From: Campylorhamphus procurvoides
Lineage: Eukaryota; Chordata; Aves; Passeriformes; Dendrocolaptidae
Reading direction: 5' to 3'
NCBI GenBank assembly: GCA_013396655.1
Contig: WBMV01003343.1
Coordinates: forward strand, 504,280 to 568,279
Length of the DNA: 64,000 bases
In this document: positions 61,817 through 64,000 of the stretch, one piece after another
Position numbering within the stretch: position 1 is the first letter of the stretch
Layout: every line of letters begins with the position of its first letter
The notes under the pieces: generated by a model
What the model saw: the letters and a program-made list of their open reading frames with translations, nothing else
The model's database searches: none
What the model was told of the DNA's origin: nothing
Translations under genes and position numbers: made by a program

Positions 61817-62768
61817 TTCTATCACTTAATTTTGCTTTGAGTGGAATTTAAAGATACTTTTTTCTTGGAATTAATAATTTCATTTATTACAGGCTTTTCT
61901 GAGTGCAGCACTTAGAGGAACAGTTATAGTCAAATTTCAACTTCTTTGAACATTGAGTGCATTTACACTCCTAAAGATAAATCTTTGGTGTCTTTGATTT
62001 AAAATACCTTTGATTCAAAACTTTCAACCAATGCATGTACACATGAATCTACAATGTCCTGACTGGTGGATGAAAAAATAGCTATTTGGAATTGCTAACA
62101 GGGGCTCTCCTTGGATAAGTTGCCCTGTAAGATGCATGTTATTTACAACAGACTTCCTTTATACAGCACAAGAGGGATAGCAATGCTGCCCTTCTTCTGC
62201 ATCCAAAGGCTTCTAACCTGGAAGACTTATGGTTGCTGTTCAGAAAACAAGAAAGTGCCAGAACTGTAAACTTAAACTATTCTTCAAGCAAGGTTTATGT
62301 TTACATAATAATTTATGAGCACAGAAAAGGTCTTAAATCTATTTATAATTCTGTTGGAGTAGCTCAGCCTATTCCAAATCACACTTTGTCAGGCAATACA
62401 GATTTCAAGTTGTCTGACTAAACCTGGCTCTGCTGAGAAGTAAAAAAATTGACATGAAAGGACTTGTATGTAACATGACACTATTGTACTGCGGGAGGGG
62501 AGCGGGCTCACATACCCCTTGGCGCTTGTTTATGTAATGGGTATCTTTAGAAACACTACATATTCTGTGATATTAAGTAGCCCAAAAGAACTGATGATGC
62601 ACAAAAAAAAAAGAATTTGATGTAAATATAGCCCTTTAGAGAAATGCAGTATGGTCAAGTTCTGCCTAAAAAAAGTTATAAATTGATACAATATATCAAT
62701 AATATATGTTTTAATAATAAAATATAAAGATAAATTTAGTCAAGAAATTGAAAAGTGCACTTATCACC
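61817..62768. other. Unique AT-rich DNA, no gene seen
   Basis: Separates two minus-strand LTRs. No polypurine tract, primer-binding site or retroviral gene is visible, so this is not a shortened provirus interior. Confidence 0.5.
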
Positions 62769-63120
62769 TGTGGTGGGTTGTCCTTGAACAGCTGCCAACC
62801 CAGCCACTCTTTAAACCTTCCCCTTTCCTGATAATGCAGGGCAGGGGAGAAATTAAATAAAAATGCTCATGAGTCAAGATAAAGACAGTGGTATCACTCA
62901 TAAATTACCTTCACAGGCAAAATATATACAGCTCGAAGAGAATTAAGTTCACTGGCAATACAATAGAGTTGAGACTGAGTCCCACAGCCTTCTAGTATCA
63001 TTCACCAGGCAGGCAGACTTCAGCACCCTTTCAGGGCTGTCAAAGGTCCAAGGTCCTTAGAGACAGTGTATTTGAGAAGGTGTGCAGACCACCACATTCT
63101 GCCAAGCTAAGGAACAGCAC
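62769..63120 (-). mobile_element. ERV LTR fragment, minus strand
   Basis: The plus strand begins TGTGGTGGGTTGTCCTTGAA and goes on with CAGCTGCCAACCCAGCCACT, AAGATAAAGACAGTGGTATC and TCACAGGCAAAATATATACA. This is the U5/R side of a well-spread avian LTR family in reverse orientation, the same broad family as the LTR at 61.05 kb as far as memory allows. Similarity fades after about 62960, so the U3 side is lost or too diverged. Confidence 0.6.
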
Positions 63121-64000
63121 TTCCTATGCCTTGCCAACCAAATGTTCAAAACAGAAAAAAATAAACAAAAGCCCCCCAAAAAACAAATGTAAACATTAAC
63201 GACTCTTAATGCCATACACAAATATAAGGAGATCAAGCATACTTATTACAAGTATGTAAACAAGAATCTCTGGGACCACTAAAATCAGTAATTCATTATG
63301 CACACTCTAAAGAAAACACATGAACAGTAATTCAGACATGACTGTCCAAAGCCTTTTTAGGAAAGAGTATTTCAGTACTCAAGAGGAGTTTCTTCCTTGA
63401 AGGCAGCCTTACTTCCTCAGTGGATCTGTCCGTTCCTGAACGATGGCCTCAAATATTCTTTCAACTCCTGCAGGTTGAGACACAGCCGAAAGGAAAGAGG
63501 CAGAGAACAAGGCTTACAGACCTTTTACAAAATTATACTATCCCTTGTCAGACAGAAAACACGGAACAGTAAAACAGATAACTAAATAAATGCAAAGCAA
63601 TAGAAAAGATATACCTTTAAAAAGATATACCTTTAAAAAAGGCAACTTAAAAATAAAAACCATTGCAAAAAAATAGTGAAATACACAGTGTAAATACAGT
63701 GATGTTTAAGCAGATGCAGAGAGGCACTGGTCACATACCTGGGCCAAATCCAAGGGAATTACACCCACTTAACACAAGATGTAATTTGATCTGTGATCTT
63801 TAATTAGCCCAGGAGAAGTAATTTGCCTCATGCAACCGCCACATGTTTTTATTTGACCCGACCTTTAAAGTCACAGGCTAAATGTAACTGCTATTTAACA
63901 TCCAAAGCTGCTTGGGAAGAAGTGGCATATAGCCAAGCACAAAAGAACAATTGAAAGGGACAGGCAGCAGAAAAAAAGTCACTAAAATTCCTCATCATAT
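63121..64000. other. Unique DNA with a small tandem repeat
   Basis: A 16-bp tandem pair (AAAGATATACCTTTAA) lies at 63605-63636. No gene or transposon recognised up to the window edge. Confidence 0.55.

Noticed and set aside
61050..63120. The two minus-strand LTRs considered as the ends of one provirus
   Set aside because: The 950 bases between them hold no primer-binding site, polypurine tract or retroviral protein wording, and the LTR ends differ (TGTCATGG and TGTGGTGG).
1..64000. CRISPR arrays, tRNA or rRNA genes, operon-like clusters
   Set aside because: No regularly spaced repeats of 25-40 bases with unique spacers, no cloverleaf with A/B box motifs and no rRNA wording were seen. The avian repeat content makes prokaryotic features implausible.

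Overview
This is a stretch of bird (avian) nuclear genome, AT-rich and almost certainly intergenic or intronic. The main evidence is repeat content. Several CR1 LINE copies carry the typical avian CR1 3' tail, which reads on the plus strand as copies of AGAATCA followed by TTGGAAGGGACC-like and CAACTCCTGG-like words. Several retroviral LTRs resemble families I know from bird genomes. The species cannot be read from the sequence. I found no complete host protein-coding gene, tRNA, rRNA, CRISPR array or operon-like structure. No plus or minus frame longer than about 140 codons is open, and most open frames look like chance.

Layout. 1-15.4 kb: mostly unique AT-rich DNA, with a CR1 tail at 2.44 kb, a decayed LTR at 2.76-3.28 kb and a CR1 scrap at 12.7 kb. 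15.4-16.5 kb: a minus-strand LTR-like unit. 16.5-24.9 kb: unique DNA with a long A-rich tract at 18.2 kb. 24.9-26.25 kb: the best CR1 copy, minus strand, carrying the 3' part of the reverse-transcriptase ORF and the 3' UTR, with broken frames. 28.85-29.7 kb: a GC-richer tract with a 43-bp minisatellite, possibly LTR-derived. 36.4-38.98 kb: an internally deleted CR1, a CR1 tail, a plus-strand LTR and another CR1 tail. 41.3-41.9 kb: an old plus-strand CR1 followed by a strong hairpin. 44.8-49.4 kb: the most repeat-dense zone, with a plus-strand solo LTR and three minus-strand LTR-like units almost end to end, then a CR1 tail. 53.8-54.8 kb: a CR1 ORF1 relic with recognisable esterase-domain motifs. 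56.8-57.65 kb: a CpG-rich LTR-like unit with a 67-bp tandem duplication. 58.5-59.5 kb: a probable further LTR. 61.05-61.82 kb: a complete minus-strand solo LTR. 62.77-63.1 kb: the start of another LTR of a related family.

The window is therefore a repeat graveyard in a gene desert or long intron, with successive layers of retrotransposition, and not a functional gene cluster. The items most worth a second look are the LTR pile-up with its triplicated CCAAT-box repeat, the CR1 ORF1 fragment lacking its 3' end, the internally deleted CR1, the hairpin at 41.92 kb, and one splice-acceptor-led open frame near 31.96 kb. I did not find convincing evidence of a new biological system. Family names and consensus comparisons come from memory, so boundaries are approximate unless a base-exact terminus is described.
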